From: Clostridia bacterium
Lineage (GTDB): Bacteria; Bacillota; Clostridia; Oscillospirales; CAG-382
Direction of reading: 5' to 3'
Length of the DNA stretch: 15,801 bases
Assembly: GCA_017646185.1 (NCBI GenBank)
Contig: JAGCNA010000066.1
Location: 1-15,801, forward strand
Translations under genes and position numbers: made by a program
In this document: positions 6,084-13,762 of the stretch, piece after piece
Numbering within the stretch: the first letter of the stretch is position 1
Layout of the letters: every line of letters begins with the position of its first letter
Notes under the pieces: generated by a model
The model's database searches: none
Told to the model about the DNA's origin: nothing
What the model saw: only the letters and a program-made list of their open reading frames with translations

Positions 6084-6824
6084 TTAAACATCTCCGTTTA
6101 AATATTCTGTAACAGCAACGTAAACCGAAACGGCGAAATTACGTTGGTAATCTGTGCTGCTAAGGTTCTTGCATTCTGCTTCGTTGGAAATAAAACCGCA
6201 TTCAACCAAAACAGCGGTTCCTTTAAATTTATCGAGTAAATATATACTGCTTCCACTGTTTTTAGAAAGTCTGGTGTTATTAGGCTGAAGCGCCTTTATA
6301 GTTGTTTGGATATGATCTGCCAGCTTTTTGCTTTCGGGCGAATTGGAGGAATAAAATATTTGCGCACCGCTGTATTTTGGCGAGGAAAAACGGTTCACGT
6401 GTATACTTAACAGTATACAGTCTTGTTGCTCATTGGCGAGCGCTACTCTGTTATATAGGTCAAAATGCTTTTTACGGTGCTCTTCACCGGGCTTATACAG
6501 CATTTTATCTTCCGTTCGTGTGTAAACTACGTTATAACCGTTTGCTTCGAACAACTCTCCCAAAAACAGTGAAATGTTTAAATTGATATCTTTTTCCTTA
6601 ATATTTCCGATAACCGCACCGGGGTCTTCACCGCCGTGTCCCGCGTCTATCACTATGGTATTTTTGGTGTTTTCCGTGACCGGCGTATTTACTGCTTCCG
6701 AAAAAGAAAAGGTATTATACCCTGCCGCTGTGAACAGCATTGCGAAGCAGAAAAAAGAAACAAGACCAACAAACAAAAAAACTGCGATAAACAGAGAGAT
6801 TTTTTTATCTTTATACTCGTTCAT
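6084..6824 (-). CDS. cwlD: N-acetylmuramoyl-L-alanine amidase, CwlD-like
   Basis: 246 residues. Residues about 9-33 are a single N-terminal membrane anchor or uncleaved signal. An Amidase_3 zinc hydrolase follows (about 56-240), acting outside the membrane. Zinc ligands are H63 (in IDAGHGGEDPG), E77 and H142 (SIHVNRF); the catalytic Glu is E208 in LVECGFISN. The stretch NNTRL...SIYLLD and the short single-domain architecture fit CwlD, the sporulation amidase that strips peptide side chains in the first step of muramic-delta-lactam formation in spore cortex. Other Amidase_3 enzymes of similar size exist, so the exact orthology is inferred. The start is ATG 6824 with GGGTGAT at 7 nt; a TTG 15 nt upstream in frame lacks a ribosome site. 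It is the middle gene of the membrane protein-cwlD-radA operon. Confidence 0.85.
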   Translation of the reverse strand: MNEYKDKKISLFIAVFLFVGLVSFFCFAMLFTAAGYNTFSFSEAVNTPVTENTKNTIVIDAGHGGEDPGAVIGNIKEKDINLNISLFLGELFEANGYNVVYTRTEDKMLYKPGEEHRKKHFDLYNRVALANEQQDCILLSIHVNRFSSPKYSGAQIFYSSNSPESKKLADHIQTTIKALQPNNTRLSKNSGSSIYLLDKFKGTAVLVECGFISNEAECKNLSSTDYQRNFAVSVYVAVTEYLNGDV

Positions 6825-6865
6825 AATGAAATCACCCAAAAAACATTATGAAAAGCAAATGAAAA

Positions 6866-7450
6866 TTATTCTTTATTGACCTTTTCTCTTGCAATTACGC
6901 CTTTGTCACGTACGCCGAGATAGTATCCGAGCCAAGCGAAGAACGGTATGGGAATTATTGTCAATAAAGTATATATAACCAGCACTATTTCATCAAATCC
7001 GGATAAAGCCAGCCATCCGGCGTTATACATTGAATGAATAGGAATCATATAAATTACGGCTGCCATTACAGCCTGTCCGTTTTCGAGTTTTATAAGGCTG
7101 AAAACAACGAAGATAAGTACAAGCAATATTGTAGGTGCATAGGACAGCAGACCGATTTTAAGCCCGAAGGAATCTGAAGGAATTTGAGATCCTTCCCCTG
7201 AGCTTCTGCTTTTTCTTATAGCATATTTTAGACCGTGCTGGTTTAAAATATCGTAAATTCTGAACCAAAAAATTCCCGCAGTAAACGCAGCGGCGAGTCC
7301 CATATATAACGAATAGTTGGGATCTTTATTAAGCATTATGGACATGGGCCAAGAAACCATAAGTCCTACAACGGACCATACGACCTGATTAACCCAGAAA
7401 TCAATTATAAGCTTACTGTTTTGCTTAAAAAAAGCGTTCAAATTCTTCAT
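6866..7450 (-). CDS. Five-TM integral membrane protein of unknown function
   Basis: 194 residues; I do not recognise the family. Hydrophobic segments lie at about 20-40, 46-64, 96-120, 127-148 and 152-178. A basic, Ser/Gly-rich loop sits between TM2 and TM3 (72-92), and the C-terminal tail is charged (181-194). There is no signal peptide, catalytic motif or Cys/His cluster. Conserved-looking features within membrane segments are W25, W34, P35, the IPIHSMYNAGW turn (136-146) and PIPFFAWLGYYLG before the tail. The ATG at 7450 has AAAGGA about 9 nt upstream. It is the first gene after a strong sigma-A promoter and 41 nt ahead of the CwlD-like amidase, so a role in envelope biology is possible but not shown. 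Confidence 0.8.
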   Translation of the reverse strand: MKNLNAFFKQNSKLIIDFWVNQVVWSVVGLMVSWPMSIMLNKDPNYSLYMGLAAAFTAGIFWFRIYDILNQHGLKYAIRKSRSSGEGSQIPSDSFGLKIGLLSYAPTILLVLIFVVFSLIKLENGQAVMAAVIYMIPIHSMYNAGWLALSGFDEIVLVIYTLLTIIPIPFFAWLGYYLGVRDKGVIAREKVNKE

Positions 7451-7480
7451 AGTATGTATTCCTTTCGAGTTCCTTCCTTA

Positions 7481-7509
7481 ATTATATCCTTAAAATGTAA
7501 AAAGTTCAA
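7481..7509 (-). promoter_or_regulatory. Sigma-A promoter of the membrane protein-cwlD-radA operon
   Basis: On the minus strand, TTGAAC (7509-7504) is followed by exactly 17 bp and then a perfect TATAAT (7486-7481). The predicted transcript begins around 7474, giving a leader of about 24 nt before the ATG at 7450. Confidence 0.85.
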
Positions 7510-7545
7510 TAGAGATAGAGGAAAATTAATAAAAAATACAAATAA

Positions 7546-7574
7546 TTGACAACTAAAGTTAAAAGTGTTACTAT
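7546..7574 (+). promoter_or_regulatory. Sigma-A promoter of the NAD(P)HX dehydratase-lipoprotein-alr operon
   Basis: A perfect TTGACA (7546-7551), a 17-bp spacer and TACTAT (7569-7574). Transcription should start near 7581, just before the GGAGGT ribosome site (7585-7590) of the ATG at 7597, so the leader is very short. It is back-to-back with the minus-strand promoter at 7481-7509, with 36 bp between the two -35 boxes. Confidence 0.88.
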
Positions 7575-7596
7575 CATACGTAATGGAGGTAAGGCT

Positions 7597-8391
7597 ATGG
7601 AATTTTTATCTCGGTATTTAAAAGAACGTCCCGTTAATTCACATAAAGGTACTTTTGGCTCGCTTAAACTTTTGTGCGGAAGCAAAAGGTATACCGGTGC
7701 CGCATTGTTGTGCTGTGAGGGCGCGTTAAGAAGCGGTTGTGGGCTTGTTAAGCTGTTTGCTGACGAAAGCGTTGTTTTGCCGGTAAGAATAAGATTGCCG
7801 GAGGTAATTAACGGTTCTGCGGCAGATTTCAAAAATATAAATGCGGATGCGGCTGTAATAGGATGCGGAATTTCGGATGAATACGAAAAAGAGCTTGCCC
7901 AGATCATCGAATCCATTGATTGCCCCTGTGTAATCGATGCGGACGGAATAAATTTTATTGCAAAGCATATTAATATATTAAGAAAGGCGAATTCAAGTCT
8001 GGTGTTAACGCCCCATCCTATGGAGTTTTCACGTTTGACGGGAATTGACGTTGCGACTATTCAAAAGAACAGAGTAAAATATGCGGAGGAGTTCTCCAAA
8101 GAGTACGGCTGTACTCTGGTTTTGAAAGGTCATAATACCGTTATCGCAACGCCCAACAGCGAAACCGTTGTGAATACCACCGGTAATTCCGCATTGGCAA
8201 AGGGCGGAAGCGGAGACGTACTCGCCGGAGTGATAGGTTCGTTACTTGCGCAAGGTTATGATGCCCACACTGCGGCTGTTATAGGCGTATATGCTCACGG
8301 CAAAGCTGGAGATTTATTATCGCAGGAATACGGCTGTTCCGGAGTGTTACCTTCCGATCTGCCGAAGGTTATCGGAAAATTACTGGGGTGA
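7597..8391 (+). CDS. nnrD: ADP/ATP-dependent (S)-NAD(P)H-hydrate dehydratase
   Basis: 264 residues. It repairs damaged nicotinamide cofactors by dehydrating (S)-NADHX/NADPHX back to NADH/NADPH at the expense of ATP or ADP. It has the ribokinase-like fold of the YjeF C-terminal (carb_kinase) domain: LTPHPMEFSRL (137-147), KGHNTVI (177-183), and the nucleotide/catalytic signature NTTGNSALAKGGSGDVLAG (193-211) with catalytic D207. There is no NnrE epimerase domain: in many bacteria the two are fused (~500 aa), but here the protein is the dehydratase alone, so any epimerase is encoded elsewhere. The ATG at 7597 has GGAGGT at 6 nt. It is the first gene of a three-gene operon; the lipoprotein gene follows after 37 nt. 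In Bacillus relatives, genes of this cofactor-repair family also lie close to alr. Confidence 0.92.
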   Translation: MEFLSRYLKERPVNSHKGTFGSLKLLCGSKRYTGAALLCCEGALRSGCGLVKLFADESVVLPVRIRLPEVINGSAADFKNINADAAVIGCGISDEYEKELAQIIESIDCPCVIDADGINFIAKHINILRKANSSLVLTPHPMEFSRLTGIDVATIQKNRVKYAEEFSKEYGCTLVLKGHNTVIATPNSETVVNTTGNSALAKGGSGDVLAGVIGSLLAQGYDAHTAAVIGVYAHGKAGDLLSQEYGCSGVLPSDLPKVIGKLLG

Positions 8392-8428
8392 TATTTGTCT
8401 TTCAATTTGTTTTGATAAGGCGATGCTG

Positions 8429-8908
8429 ATGAAAAGAATATTTTGTATATACCTGTGTTTAACCGTTATGTTGATTTCTTCTTGCAACGTAAGCACGGAA
8501 GATAGTATTAAAGGCTTTTTTGTTGATACCGTTGTTTTTGAAACAATGAATATTAAATATGAATATGATTCGGAAAACAACAGATTTACGGTATTAAGCG
8601 GTGATTTTCTCGGAATGGTATTGTACTTTTCGGATAATGACTGTATTGTGAACTTTAAAGAGTTTTCGATCAACACAGATCCCCGTTCTTTTCCTCAGCT
8701 GAATTTGTTTTATTTATTGTTCCGCGGATACAGAGAAAATTTTGATACAGCTGTTAAAAACGATGATGGCGCATACGCTTTACTTATTGACAGTTATCGT
8801 TTTTTGGTGTATTATAATTCGGTGACCGAAAAAGTGGATAAACTTGTTGCGGAAGCAGAAAACGGAAGTTTTGAATACACGGTAATTACCACGGAGGAAT
8901 TAAATTGA
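8429..8908 (+). CDS. Small lipoprotein upstream of alr, candidate GerS/YdcC-like
   Basis: 159 residues. MKR followed by a hydrophobic stretch and the lipobox ISSC (16-19) predict a lipoprotein anchored through C19 on the outer face of the membrane. The mature part alternates short beta-strand-like stretches (about 31-46, 52-56, 61-68, 71-80, 115-129, 148-155) and ends acidic; there is no enzyme motif. I do not recognise the family by sequence. By position it matches ydcC of Bacillus subtilis and gerS of C. difficile, LolA-like sporulation lipoproteins directly upstream of alr, but it is shorter than either. ATG 8429 was chosen because AAGG lies 8 nt upstream; an in-frame ATG at 8423 would be too close. 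Its stop overlaps the alr start by 4 nt (TTGA), indicating translational coupling. Confidence 0.82.
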   Translation: MKRIFCIYLCLTVMLISSCNVSTEDSIKGFFVDTVVFETMNIKYEYDSENNRFTVLSGDFLGMVLYFSDNDCIVNFKEFSINTDPRSFPQLNLFYLLFRGYRENFDTAVKNDDGAYALLIDSYRFLVYYNSVTEKVDKLVAEAENGSFEYTVITTEELN

Positions 8909-10005
8909 TCAAAAGAAGAGTTGAGGCGGTTATCGACCTGAACGCTGTCCTGAATAACTACAATTATATAAAATCAAAGCTTAATTCCGACACAAAGCTT
9001 CTTTCTGTTGTAAAAGCAGATGCTTATGGTCACGGCTCTGTTGAGGTGTGCCGTATGCTTGAAGAAAACGGCGCTACCGAATTCGCCGTTGCTTGTATTG
9101 AGGAAGCTATCGCTTTGCGTGAAGGCGGGATTAAGGGCAATATTTTGATATTAGGCATTACCGACGAAAGCTATGCAAGTGCATTAATCGAGCACAGTCT
9201 TACACAGACCGTAGATAGCTATGAATATGCATACTCCCTCTCTAAGCACGGCAATATAAACGTTCATATCAAAATTGATACCGGTATGAGTCGACTCGGC
9301 TTGTATTGCCACCGCATTTCGGATGTGGAAAACGCCGCAAAAGAGATAGAGAAGATTTCGCTTCTTGATAATATAAATATCAAAGGCATTTTTACTCATT
9401 TCGCTGAAAGCGACGATACTGCCAGCGAATTTACTAAAGCTCAGTTTGAGTGTTTCTCAATGCTGCTTTCCGAACTGGAAAATCGAAACATTTCAGTGGG
9501 AATACGTCATTGCTGTAACAGTGCTGCGATATTGAATTATCCCGAGATGCAGCTTGATATGGTTAGAGCCGGTATTATTCTTTACGGTCTCTCCCCTTCC
9601 GAAACTACATACGATAAAATGCTCAAGCCTGCAATGCGATTGGTTTCGAGAATCTCTTCCGTTTCCGAAATAAACGAAAATGATACGGTAAGCTATGGAA
9701 GAAATTACAGACCTGAATCAACCATAAAAAAAGCAGTGGTTTCTATCGGATATGCAGACGGATTATCCCGAATTCTTTCCGGTAAGGCGACGCTTCGTAT
9801 AAACGGATTGGATTGTCCCGTTATCGGAAATATTTGTATGGATTTGTGTGTTGTTGATGTAACCGGTGTTGAATGTGCCGTTGGTGATGAGGTTGTTGTT
9901 TTCGAAAACAACAGCGATATTTTACGGCTCGCTTCCCTCTCTTCCACAATAAATTACGAAATAGTGTGCTCGGTTAAAAACCGTGTGCCCAGAAAATATA
10001 TATAA
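8905..10005 (+). CDS. alr: Alanine racemase
   Basis: 366 residues. PLP enzyme interconverting L- and D-alanine to supply D-Ala for peptidoglycan; in spore formers a second copy can act on spore-surface alanine. The N-terminal TIM barrel carries the PLP lysine K37 in VVKADAYGHG (35-44). R130 (SRLG) and the H166 and N205/S206 region follow. The C-terminal beta domain has the second catalytic base Y264 (SYGR), GYADG (282-286) and the CMD motif (311-313) that contributes to the partner's active site. The start is TTG 8905, with GGAGG (8893-8897) 7 nt upstream and a 4-nt overlap with the lipoprotein stop. It is the last gene of its operon, followed 9 nt later by a terminator shared with the convergent carboxypeptidase gene. 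Confidence 0.97.
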   Translation: MIKRRVEAVIDLNAVLNNYNYIKSKLNSDTKLLSVVKADAYGHGSVEVCRMLEENGATEFAVACIEEAIALREGGIKGNILILGITDESYASALIEHSLTQTVDSYEYAYSLSKHGNINVHIKIDTGMSRLGLYCHRISDVENAAKEIEKISLLDNINIKGIFTHFAESDDTASEFTKAQFECFSMLLSELENRNISVGIRHCCNSAAILNYPEMQLDMVRAGIILYGLSPSETTYDKMLKPAMRLVSRISSVSEINENDTVSYGRNYRPESTIKKAVVSIGYADGLSRILSGKATLRINGLDCPVIGNICMDLCVVDVTGVECAVGDEVVVFENNSDILRLASLSSTINYEIVCSVKNRVPRKYI

Positions 10006-10013
10006 AAAACATT

Positions 10014-10044
10014 ACCGCAGAGGCTTTTTGCTCTGCGGTTTTTT
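10014..10044. terminator. Intrinsic terminator between convergent alr and D,D-carboxypeptidase genes
   Basis: ACCGCAGAG (10014-10022) pairs with CTCTGCGGT (10031-10039) over 9 bp around an 8-nt loop, followed by six Ts (10039-10044) on the plus strand. On the minus strand a T run follows the stem after a few bases (AATGTTTTTT), so it can probably serve both genes. Confidence 0.9.
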
Positions 10045-10059
10045 ATGTTTGTTATGTGT

Positions 10060-11070
10060 TTATTTGTACACTTTTTCAGCTTCTGACAGAGCATTAATAA
10101 TAACGGTTGAATTTTCGTACCTTTCGTTATGGGTAGATGCGCCAAGAATACCGATAATATATGTCTTTTCGTTTATTTCGGCACTTACAAGCAATGAATA
10201 CTTCCCTAATGATCCGGTTTTCATTCCCGTTACGCATTCAATATAGTATGGTGAATCGTTATGTAAATGGGCATTGGTGTTTTTCCAGAAATGTTCATCA
10301 CCGTTTTCGGTGGTAAAAGAAAATTCCGTTAAAGCAATGTATTTTGAAATAACCTCACTTTTTAATGCATTTTCCGCTATTATAACAAGATCACCGGATG
10401 TGGTATAGTGGTCTTCGTACGCCAATCCGTCGGGGACGGTGAAATGAGTATCCGTACAACCTAATTTCACGGCGTAATCATTCATATTGGAAATGAACCA
10501 ATCTACCGCTTCTCTTGCGGATAAATCCTGCTGTGTCGCATATCGTGCGGCGCCTGCGGCTACCGAATAAGCCGCATCATTACCCGAAGGCAGCAGCATT
10601 GCTATAATAAGCTGTTCGAGCGTATATTTTCTGCCGTATTTAATTCCCGCCACCGAAGAATAAGGCTGCAGCAGGTTTAATTCATCTCCCACCGTAACCA
10701 CCAATTCCTTTGGTGCTATTTCAAGTGCATAAAGGACTGTGAGCAGTTTTGTTATGCTGGCAGGATTGATTTTTACATCTGTGTTTTTTTCATAAGCGAA
10801 GTGATGTGAATCCAGACAGTAGGCAAATGCCGCTTCTGCCGTAACATTTTCCGGATAAACGGTAATGTTTTGTATAACCGATTCTTCGCCTATCTCCTGT
10901 TTTTCCTCTTCTTCGGGAACGGAAATATCCTCTTGTGAAACAAATTCATTTTCCGAAACAGAAGAAGCATGATAAACAGAAGTGTTGTCATAGCTACTTT
11001 CTGACGAAAGACTGCACGCGTATGTAAAGACAATTAAAAGGGTTATTAAAAGAAATATTATTTTCTTCAA
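10060..11070 (-). CDS. Serine-type D-Ala-D-Ala carboxypeptidase (penicillin-binding protein, S11 family)
   Basis: 336 residues. It removes the terminal D-Ala from peptidoglycan stem peptides. An N-terminal signal segment (about 3-18) is followed by C19 in a poor lipobox (TYAC), so it may be secreted or a lipoprotein. A long low-complexity acidic/Ser linker (20-66) leads to the penicillin-binding catalytic domain (about 70-336). The active-site motifs are complete: SITK (S105, K108), SGN (162-164) and KTG (284-286). It lacks the C-terminal PBP5 beta domain and amphipathic anchor of DacA/DacF, ending soon after the catalytic fold. The start is TTG 11070 behind GGATGTGAT (11082-11074). It is convergent with alr. 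Whether it works in vegetative wall or spore cortex cannot be told from sequence. Confidence 0.9.
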   Translation of the reverse strand: MKKIIFLLITLLIVFTYACSLSSESSYDNTSVYHASSVSENEFVSQEDISVPEEEEKQEIGEESVIQNITVYPENVTAEAAFAYCLDSHHFAYEKNTDVKINPASITKLLTVLYALEIAPKELVVTVGDELNLLQPYSSVAGIKYGRKYTLEQLIIAMLLPSGNDAAYSVAAGAARYATQQDLSAREAVDWFISNMNDYAVKLGCTDTHFTVPDGLAYEDHYTTSGDLVIIAENALKSEVISKYIALTEFSFTTENGDEHFWKNTNAHLHNDSPYYIECVTGMKTGSLGKYSLLVSAEINEKTYIIGILGASTHNERYENSTVIINALSEAEKVYK

Positions 11071-11106
11071 AATATCACATCCAAATATGAAACAAACTTA
11101 AAGAAG

Positions 11107-11154
11107 ACGCCTTCACATCTACTTAGCTTTGTGTAAGTGAATATGTGAAGGCGT
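11107..11154 (-). terminator. Terminator hairpin after pyk, just upstream of the carboxypeptidase gene
   Basis: ACGCCTTCACAT (11107-11118) pairs perfectly with ATGTGAAGGCGT (11143-11154). Inside, ACTTA (11121-11125) pairs with TAAGT (11134-11138) around GCTTTGTG. On the minus strand it starts 4 nt after the pyk stop and is followed by the pyrimidine-rich TCTTCTTT. It most likely ends the pfkA-pyk transcript and insulates the next gene, whose start is about 37 nt further. Confidence 0.72.
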
Positions 11155-11158
11155 TTTG

Positions 11159-12571
11159 TTAAATAACTTCAATTTTTATAAGACTTGTATTACCGGAGGT
11201 GCCGTTAGTGTTGCCGCCTGTAATAATAATTTTGTCTCCTTTATTAAGACTCAAGTCTTTTTCTGCAATCTTTTTGGCTGTATAAAACAGGACGTCGGTG
11301 GAAGTAAAAGTTTCACACATAGCAGGAATTACGCCCCAAGAAAGCGCAAGCTTTCGCCAGGTGCGCTCGTTGGTGGTAAGACCGAGAATTGGCACCGGTG
11401 AACGGAAACGTGATACCATTCGCGCAGTCATTCCGGAAAGAGAACAAGCAACTATCGCTTTTGCATTAAGATCTATTGCCATTCCGCAGGTGGAATGGGA
11501 GATTGCGTCAACAGAGTTGCGTATCTTAAATTCCGCATTGTGGTAACGTTTGTTATAATGGATATCGCTTTCTGCAGTTTCGGCAATTTCCGCCATTGTT
11601 TTTACAGATTCAATGGGATACTTGCCCGCCGCAGTTTCGCCGGAAAGCATAATGGCACTTGTTCCGTCGTATACCGCATTGGCGATATCGGAAATTTCTG
11701 CTCTGGTGGGACGGGGATTGTTGATCATAGATTCCAGCATTTCGGTAGCGGTTATAACTCTTTTGCCCAGCAAGCGGCATTTTGTTATAAGCTTCTTTTG
11801 TATACCGGGGAGCATTTTAAAGGGAATCTCAACACCCATATCTCCGCGTGCGATCATTATACCGTCACACTCTTCACAGATCTCTTCGATATTATCAAAA
11901 CCGGATTGGTTTTCGATTTTTGCTATCAGCTCAATATCATCCGCACCCAGCTCTTTAAGATAATTGTGAACGTCAATAAGATCCTGCTTGGTTGAAACGA
12001 AGGAGCAGGCAATAAAATCCACTCCGGTTTCCACACCGAAGGCTATATCTTTTTTGTCCTGCTCGGAAAGATATTTTTGCTTCATTACCCTACCGGGAAA
12101 GCTCATGCTCTTACGGTCGGAGAGCTCGCCTCCGATAACTACGGTACATTGGATATTTGTGCCGTCAATATTATCGACACGGAATGTCAAAAGACCGTTG
12201 TTAAGCAAAATCGTGTCCCCTGCGGAAAGCTCGTTTGCCAAGTTTGCATAGCTTACGGAGACTTTTGTTTCGTCACCTATAATATCATCTGTGGTAAAGG
12301 TAAACTTATCACCGTCTTTTAAAAATATCTTTTTATCTTTAAAAGTCTTGATACGGTATTCGGGACCTTTTGTATCCAGCAAAATAGCGATAGGCAATTC
12401 AAGCCGGGAACGCACCTTTTTAATTAAGTCTATTCTTCTTAAATGATCTTCATGGGTGCTGTGGGAAAAGTTAAGTCTGGCAACGTTCATACCGGCCTTG
12501 CAAAGACCGGTCAAAATCTCCTCGGACTCGCTTGCGGGACCGATGGTACATACAATTTTTGTTTTGCGCAT
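11159..12571 (-). CDS. pyk: Pyruvate kinase
   Basis: 470 residues, cytoplasmic. Last step of glycolysis: PEP plus ADP to pyruvate plus ATP. Visible active-site elements are R32 and NFSH (34-37), DTKGPE (66-71), the catalytic lysine K218 in IAKIEN (216-221), ARGDMG (241-246), TEMLESM (276-282) and LSGETAAGKYP (309-319). Length is that of the basic A/B/C-domain enzyme, without the extra C-terminal PEP-utiliser domain found in Bacillus. The phosphate-loop region RKSMSFPG (153-160) differs somewhat from common versions. ATG 12571 is preferred because GGTGAT lies 4 nt upstream; a GTG 9 nt earlier in frame would itself be part of that ribosome site. It is 61 nt downstream of pfkA and probably cotranscribed; the gap holds no recognisable element. 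Confidence 0.97.
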   Translation of the reverse strand: MRKTKIVCTIGPASESEEILTGLCKAGMNVARLNFSHSTHEDHLRRIDLIKKVRSRLELPIAILLDTKGPEYRIKTFKDKKIFLKDGDKFTFTTDDIIGDETKVSVSYANLANELSAGDTILLNNGLLTFRVDNIDGTNIQCTVVIGGELSDRKSMSFPGRVMKQKYLSEQDKKDIAFGVETGVDFIACSFVSTKQDLIDVHNYLKELGADDIELIAKIENQSGFDNIEEICEECDGIMIARGDMGVEIPFKMLPGIQKKLITKCRLLGKRVITATEMLESMINNPRPTRAEISDIANAVYDGTSAIMLSGETAAGKYPIESVKTMAEIAETAESDIHYNKRYHNAEFKIRNSVDAISHSTCGMAIDLNAKAIVACSLSGMTARMVSRFRSPVPILGLTTNERTWRKLALSWGVIPAMCETFTSTDVLFYTAKKIAEKDLSLNKGDKIIITGGNTNGTSGNTSLIKIEVI

Positions 12572-12632
12572 TTTTATCACCGTAAAATTTAAATCCTGAA
12601 CACAGCCTGCAAAAAAGCAAACTGTTTATAAA

Positions 12633-13697
12633 TCAAAGAGTAATATGATCAATAATATAGTTAAGATACTGCTTATATGCTTCTTTTTCCGCAACGATCT
12701 TTTTCATATCGTACATAATGTTGGGCGGAATCTTATTTTGCTCTTCTTTGGAAAGCTTGCCCTTCATAAGCTTATCAACCTGAAGTGCATCGTGGATATC
12801 CATAGTAATTATACTGTTATGACGCTGGCAAACAACCTTTTTCATCTGACCGGAAACAAGGCTTTCTACAGCGGCACAGCCCATCTTGGTAGCGAGTACT
12901 CTGTCCTGCAAGGTGGGGCTTCCTCCGCGCTGAATGTGAGCGAGACGTGCAAATCTTGCTTCAATACCGGTGCGCTTTTCAATAAGCTGTGTAAGCTCTT
13001 CGCCGTATTCTCTGCCCATTCCTTCAGCGGTTATGATAATAAAATTACGCTTTCCGGCTCTGCGGGCTTCTATCATTTTTTCAAATACGTGGTCAAAATC
13101 TGTGGGAATCTCTTTAATAACAGTGGTAACCGCTCCGACAGCGATAGCGGTATTCAAAGCTATATCCCCAGCATCTCTGCCCATAACCTCAACTATGGTA
13201 CAGCGTGAATGGCTTTCGCTGGTATCGCGAAGCTTATCCACCAGGTCAACAACGGTATTCATAGCCGTATCGAAGCCAATGGTCATTTCCGTGGATGCAA
13301 TATCGTTGTCTATGGTGCCGGGAATACCGATACAGGGAATGCCTGCGTCGGTAAGGTCAACGGCGCCGCGGAAGGTTCCGTCACCACCGATGGTAACGAT
13401 ACCGTCGAGACCGAACTCTCTCGCTTTTGCCGCCGCTTTTTCCACGCCTTCTTTAGTTTTGAATTCAGGGCAGCGTGCGGTATAAAGCATGGTACCGCCG
13501 CGGTTGATGATATATGAAACGTCGCGGGCGCCGAGCTGTTTGATCTGACCGTCAATAAGTCCCTGATAACCGTTATATATTCCGTATACTTCTACGCCTT
13601 TATACAAAGCAAGTCTTGTAACTGCACGAACTGCGGCATTCATACCGGGTGCATCGCCACCGGAAGTAAGTACGCCTATTCTTTTGAATTCTGCCAT
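12633..13697 (-). CDS. pfkA: 6-phosphofructokinase (ATP-PFK, PfkA family)
   Basis: 354 residues. Phosphorylates fructose 6-phosphate to fructose 1,6-bisphosphate, the committed step of glycolysis. Motifs: GVLTSGGDAPGMN (8-20), GGDGTF (104-109) for the phosphoryl donor, the catalytic GTIDND (127-132, with D130), MGRDAGDIA (172-180), AEGMG (224-228) and HIQRGG (254-259). The third glycine-rich motif GGDGT with the following arrangement is normal for ATP-dependent enzymes, but PPi use cannot be excluded from sequence alone. It is about 35 residues longer than the 319-residue E. coli/Bacillus type, mainly a lysine-rich C-terminal extension (about 310-354), as in other clostridial PFKs. ATG 13697 follows GGAGG at 7 nt. 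First gene of the pfkA-pyk operon. Confidence 0.96.
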   Translation of the reverse strand: MAEFKRIGVLTSGGDAPGMNAAVRAVTRLALYKGVEVYGIYNGYQGLIDGQIKQLGARDVSYIINRGGTMLYTARCPEFKTKEGVEKAAAKAREFGLDGIVTIGGDGTFRGAVDLTDAGIPCIGIPGTIDNDIASTEMTIGFDTAMNTVVDLVDKLRDTSESHSRCTIVEVMGRDAGDIALNTAIAVGAVTTVIKEIPTDFDHVFEKMIEARRAGKRNFIIITAEGMGREYGEELTQLIEKRTGIEARFARLAHIQRGGSPTLQDRVLATKMGCAAVESLVSGQMKKVVCQRHNSIITMDIHDALQVDKLMKGKLSKEEQNKIPPNIMYDMKKIVAEKEAYKQYLNYIIDHITL

Positions 13698-13732
13698 GGG
13701 TAAACCTCCGAAAAACTAAAATTTATACTGTA

Positions 13733-13761
13733 ATTTTAGCACCTCACACAGATTTTGTCAA
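13733..13761 (-). promoter_or_regulatory. Sigma-A promoter of pfkA-pyk
   Basis: On the minus strand, a perfect TTGACA (13761-13756), a 17-bp spacer and TAAAAT (13738-13733). Transcription would start near 13726, about 29 nt before the pfkA ATG. Confidence 0.85.
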
Positions 13762-13762
13762 A

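Noticed and set aside
7506..7916. 136-codon minus-strand frame across the nnrD start and both promoters
   Set aside because: It overlaps a conserved enzyme and two consensus promoters and has no family features.
12572..12632. Possible promoter or terminator in the pfkA-pyk gap
   Set aside because: Only a trivial TGC/GCA hairpin and no -35/-10 pair; best read as an ordinary intra-operon spacer.
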